Below the pieces are notes generated by a model that did not search any database, was not told the DNA's origin, and saw nothing but the letters and a program-made list of their open reading frames with translations. Shown here piece after piece: positions 61,953 to 64,000 of a DNA stretch of 64,000 nt (positions are counted from its first letter, which is position 1; the number at the start of each line of letters is the position of its first letter). The DNA comes from Promerops cafer (lineage: Eukaryota; Chordata; Aves; Passeriformes; Nectariniidae): assembly GCA_013398275.1 (NCBI GenBank), contig VZSE01006629.1, positions 243,736-307,735 on the forward strand, read 5' to 3'. Position numbers and translations under genes: made by a program.

Positions 61953-63217
61953 AAAACAAAGAAGATAAAAGAATTTGTTGTTTCAAATCCAACATACAGA
62001 CGTTTGGAAGCATTCATCCCGTAATTATCCACCTGGATACACTGTAATTACCCCTGTGGTTTTTGGTGTTTAAAAGGACAGTCCTACACCATGTATCCAC
62101 TGCTCTTTCTTAGATACTTGTTGTCTCACAAGGCTGGAAAAAATGTATTTGGAAAACTGAAAATTTGATAACGTAACTGAAAGTTTAGTCAAATTACACT
62201 GTCAGTCTTAGGCTCTTTAAAAAGAAGGAACATGAACTATCTATGGGATCAGGATATCCTTTGACTTCTATCATATTGTTTCACAGAAAAAAAAAATTCG
62301 TTCTATTTTTAACATATTACTTCCACAACTTATTGAGATGGCACTGGGTAAAAAAGCCAACAGCCTGCAGTATCTGCTGTACCAGCTGTATCATTTATGG
62401 GACAGGCCTCAGGAGACATGGACCTTGATCCATTTGAAGTGCACATATTCCCAATGGCTTTCAGACACCTCACCTCCTCTCCCAGCCCACAATTCCGGCT
62501 GCCTGAGCATCTGGGTGGCAGCCCCGCAGCCAGCTACGTGGCCGTGCAGACGTGTACGGAGCCACCCACTCGGGATGGGCTGCGGGACTGGCCTGACAAG
62601 GCAGCACCGCCCGGGCAACCGGGAACTTCTCCAGGGCCGCTGTCCTGCCCCTCCGCCAAGGCTCAATCGGTGCTCCCGGCCGAAACCGGAGCAGCCTCCA
62701 GACCACCAGCGGGTGTCCCCAGAGCGGATGCAAAAACCCCAGTGGTGTCCCCAGGGCGGACACCGGCGCAGGCAGACCCACCAAGAGACTGTGATCCCGC
62801 GGGGCTGAGGGAAGAGGCAGCAGAAGGGAAAAGGCTAGGCGGTCTGACAGGGGCTGGAAGGGGAACGGAGGGGCTGGAGTGGGGGCTGCCCCACCACTTC
62901 ACCCACTAAAGGGGAGATGCGGGTCAGTTATTTTTATTTATCGCCTCGAAGGGGAGAGGAATGGATGGAGGCTCGACAATAGACCAGACCGAAAGGCAGA
63001 TGTGGGTTCCGCCACCGAGCAGAGCGGGACACGACCCCCAAGCCACCACCTCAAAGAGAGTCACGGACCACAGAGTGGGATCCTACAATTCCCAGGGCTC
63101 CCCGCTGCCAGGCCGCGCAGTCCCGCACCCGGTCCACCTCACCTCCACGATGCGAGCGCACTGCGTCCCCTTGCCCGCCCCGGGCCCGCCGAGGACGAAA
63201 ACGACGACGGGCTTCAT
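50790..63217 (-). CDS. CMPK1: UMP-CMP kinase (cytidine/uridine monophosphate kinase 1), whole coding span, six exons
   Basis: Phosphorylates UMP, CMP and dCMP using ATP, feeding RNA, DNA and CDP-lipid synthesis; a cytosolic and nuclear enzyme of the adenylate kinase fold. Coding exons on the minus strand: 63143-63217, 54057-54203, 53047-53199, 51486-51562, 51305-51401, 50790-50831. All introns start GT and end AG, phases are consistent, and the joined frame is 196 codons plus TAA, the length of the standard vertebrate enzyme. Residues 10-18 are the P-loop GGPGAGKGT. Exon 2 carries the NMP-binding region, exon 3 the FLIDGFPRN motif, and exon 4 the arginine-rich lid (GKSSGRSDDNRES). The gene lies in the syntenic place beside FOXE3, same strand. 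The promoter is a CpG island, as for a housekeeping gene. Confidence 0.96.
51305..51401 (-). CDS. CMPK1: CMPK1 coding exon 5 (residues 151-183)
   Basis: 97 bases. The first A completes an Arg codon, then IHTYLQSTKPIIDLYERMGK and VRKVDASKSVDE. Acceptor CTTAG, donor GTAAGT (consensus). It is separated from exon 4 by an intron of only 84 bases. Confidence 0.96.
51486..51562 (-). CDS. CMPK1: CMPK1 coding exon 4 (residues 126-150 plus two bases)
   Basis: 77 bases encoding ICIGRCLERGKSSGRSDDNR and ESLEK plus AG of the next codon. It forms the mobile lid with its catalytic arginines. The donor GTACTG departs from the usual GTRAGT. Residue 129 is Gly where I recall Glu in mammals. Confidence 0.95.
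52385..52407. repeat. poly(A) tract in CMPK1 intron 3
   Basis: Twenty-three consecutive A; on the CMPK1 sense strand this is a T run within the 1.5 kb intron 3. Confidence 0.95.
53047..53199 (-). CDS. CMPK1: CMPK1 coding exon 3 (residues 75-125)
   Basis: 153 bases, phase 0 at both ends. It encodes AMDQTMAANSQKNKFLIDGF and continues PRNEDNLQGW to FFDCDNE. FLIDGFPRN is a hallmark motif of nucleoside monophosphate kinases. Acceptor ATCAG, donor GTAATG. Confidence 0.97.
54057..54203 (-). CDS. CMPK1: CMPK1 coding exon 2 (residues 26-74)
   Basis: 147 bases, phase 0 at both ends. It encodes KYGYTHLSAGDLLRDERKRP and continues to VPVEITISLLKR. The acceptor is TTGCAG before AAA; the donor GTAAGG follows AGG. 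LSAGDLLRDE is the conserved start of the NMP-binding segment. Confidence 0.97.
54405..54900 (-). mobile_element. CR1 LINE, 5'-truncated, with reverse-transcriptase C-terminal remnant
   Basis: The 3' end lies at the left (plus strand AGAATCAGAGTCATTAAGG). On the minus strand, sequence continuing upstream encodes the C-terminal tail of CR1 ORF2: pieces such as DIEVLGCVQRRVMELVKGLE, LFSQATSNRTRGNGLK and HWNRLPREVVESP are readable in one frame. About 500 bases, in sense orientation within CMPK1 intron 1, roughly 200 bases upstream of exon 2. It is truncated and cannot be an active copy. Confidence 0.92.
58072..58148 (+). repeat. 19-base minisatellite, about four units
   Basis: The unit GTCGGGAAGGATCAGGGGG is repeated four times (starts 58072, 58091, 58110, 58129) with single-base differences, followed by a partial GTG. 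It lies in a GC-rich patch of CMPK1 intron 1. Open frames over it are artefacts. Confidence 0.93.
59438..59468 (+). repeat. (AAAC)n microsatellite
   Basis: About seven AAAC units in CMPK1 intron 1. Confidence 0.95.
61883..61950. repeat. long poly(A) tract, two blocks
   Basis: Twenty A (61883-61902), CAACC, then 43 A (61908-61950). An AATAAA lies at 61815-61820 on the plus strand, but I could not identify a retrogene in front of it. Confidence 0.93.
63143..63217 (-). CDS. CMPK1: CMPK1 coding exon 1 (residues 1-25)
   Basis: Starts ATG at 63217-63215, encodes MKPVVVFVLGGPGAGKGTQC and continues ARIVE, ending GAG followed by donor GTGAGG. It includes the whole P-loop. The start context is weak (C at -3, A at +4), and the frame stays open upstream to the gap without another ATG, so a longer form cannot be excluded. 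Confidence 0.95.
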
Positions 63218-63433
63218 GAGGAGAAGGAGGCGGCGGCGTTGCAGCAGCAGGACAGCGGCGGCGGGGCGGCGGCCGTGGGGCGGCCGAAGAGCGGGCGGGG
63301 AGCGGCGGGGCCGAGGCCGGGACTGTGACCGGGGCTGTGACTGTGGCACCGCTGCCGCCGCGCTGTCCCCGCGGAGGGAAAGTGCTTCCGGGTCCCGAGC
63401 AGGGCGGGGCGGGCACGTGGGCGCGGGGCTGGC

Positions 63434-63640
63434 NNNNNNNNNNNNNNNNNNNNNNNNNNNNNNNNNNNNNNNNNNNNNNNNNNNNNNNNNNNNNNNNNNN
63501 NNNNNNNNNNNNNNNNNNNNNNNNNNNNNNNNNNNNNNNNNNNNNNNNNNNNNNNNNNNNNNNNNNNNNNNNNNNNNNNNNNNNNNNNNNNNNNNNNNNN
63601 NNNNNNNNNNNNNNNNNNNNNNNNNNNNNNNNNNNNNNNN
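63434..63640. other. assembly gap (207 N)
   Basis: A run of N inside the CMPK1 CpG island, probably hiding part of the 5' UTR or promoter. GC-rich flanks, including a CGG run at 63641-63656. Confidence 0.99.
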
Positions 63641-63890
63641 CGCGGCGGCGGCGGCGGTGCCGGAGCTGTCGCTGGAGCCGCTCCTCGCTCGCAGCCGCTG
63701 CCCGGCCCCGCCGGGGGCTGCAGCGGGCGGGCCCCGCGCTGGAGAGAGGGAGAAGAGGAGAGGGCAGAGTTGCAGCCCTGCCCGGACCCCGTTCGGCCCG
63801 GCCCGGATCTGAGGTACCCGCTCGGCGGCGGGAGGGGTCCTCATCGCCCCAGCCCCGCGGCCGGTGCCCCTCCGCGAGGGCGGCTTTGGG

Positions 63891-63897
63891 TATAAAG
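63891..63897 (+). promoter_or_regulatory. TATA box, plus strand, possible promoter of right-hand neighbour
   Basis: GGGTATAAAGAGC is a full TATAAA match at the edge of the island, pointing right; a weaker TATAAAA is at 63961-63967. In human the divergent neighbour of CMPK1 is STIL, so a rightward promoter here is plausible, but no STIL sequence is visible. Confidence 0.3.
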
Positions 63898-64000
63898 AGC
63901 TGTGGGAGGAGGGGAGGTGGGCTTCTGCTTCGTGCTTGTCAAGTTGAAGCAGTGGGGCTATAAAAAAATTTCCTGTTGTACAAACTTGAGTTGAGGCTTA

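Larger units (their letters stand above)
54204..63142 (-). other. CMPK1: CMPK1 intron 1
   Basis: An 8.9 kb intron with donor GTGAGG and acceptor TTGCAG. It contains a CR1 copy (54405-54900), a 19-base minisatellite (58072-58148), an AAAC microsatellite, a long poly(A) tract, and a candidate conserved patch near 61380-61660. I see no nested gene. Confidence 0.9.
62900..63890. other. CpG island of CMPK1 promoter and first exon
   Basis: CG-dense sequence around the CMPK1 start, extending through a gap to the right end. A GC-rich shoulder extends left to about 62500 within intron 1. The minus-strand leader upstream of the ATG is GCC/GCT-rich. The CMPK1 transcription start is probably between 63250 and the gap, but cannot be placed. 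Confidence 0.75.

Noticed and set aside
62338..62909. overlapping plus-strand frames of 156 and 170 codons at the CMPK1 island shoulder
   Set aside because: GC-rich intronic sequence with Pro/Arg/Gly-rich translations in two frames at once.
1..64000. CRISPR array, operon, prophage or novel multi-gene system
   Set aside because: The window is vertebrate nuclear DNA with two genes and regulatory or repetitive sequence. No spaced direct repeats or clustered small genes were seen.

Overview
The window is vertebrate nuclear DNA, almost certainly from a bird. It has multi-exon and single-exon vertebrate genes, CpG-island promoters, and 3' ends of CR1 LINEs, the dominant avian retroposon. I cannot name the species. 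The gene content matches the vertebrate block CMPK1 - FOXE3 - FOXD2 (human 1p33), here running right to left on the minus strand.

Layout. (1) 1-4100 is two CpG-rich blocks split by a TA-rich patch. A minus-strand TATA box at 134-141 points out of the left edge. By gene order this is the upstream region of FOXD2, whose coding exon should lie just left of position 1. (2) 4100-14050 is non-coding, with AT-rich patches that look like regulatory elements. (3) 14050-15910 is FOXE3, a single-exon forkhead gene on the minus strand with TATA box, C/U-rich leader, 332 visible residues and a poly(A) signal. Its start codon falls in an 85-base assembly gap. (4) 16400-48530 is about 32 kb with no gene I can support. 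It holds one clear CR1 copy, one CR1 remnant, poly(A) tracts and several homeodomain-site-rich patches. (5) 48530-63640 is CMPK1 (UMP-CMP kinase) on the minus strand. I resolved all six coding exons; joined, they give 196 codons plus stop. The 3' UTR is about 2.25 kb, intron 1 is 8.9 kb and carries a CR1 in sense orientation, and the first exon sits in a CpG island with a 207-base gap. (6) 63641-64000 continues the island and has a plus-strand TATA box that may serve the gene to the right (STIL by human gene order).

The genes do not form a pathway. FOXE3 is the lens forkhead factor, FOXD2 is another developmental forkhead factor, and CMPK1 is a housekeeping pyrimidine nucleotide kinase. The long gene-poor interval beside two developmental transcription factors is a typical setting for distal enhancers. 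I found no CRISPR array, tRNA, rRNA, intact mobile element or unfamiliar multi-gene system. Most long open frames are chance frames, especially in GC-rich islands.
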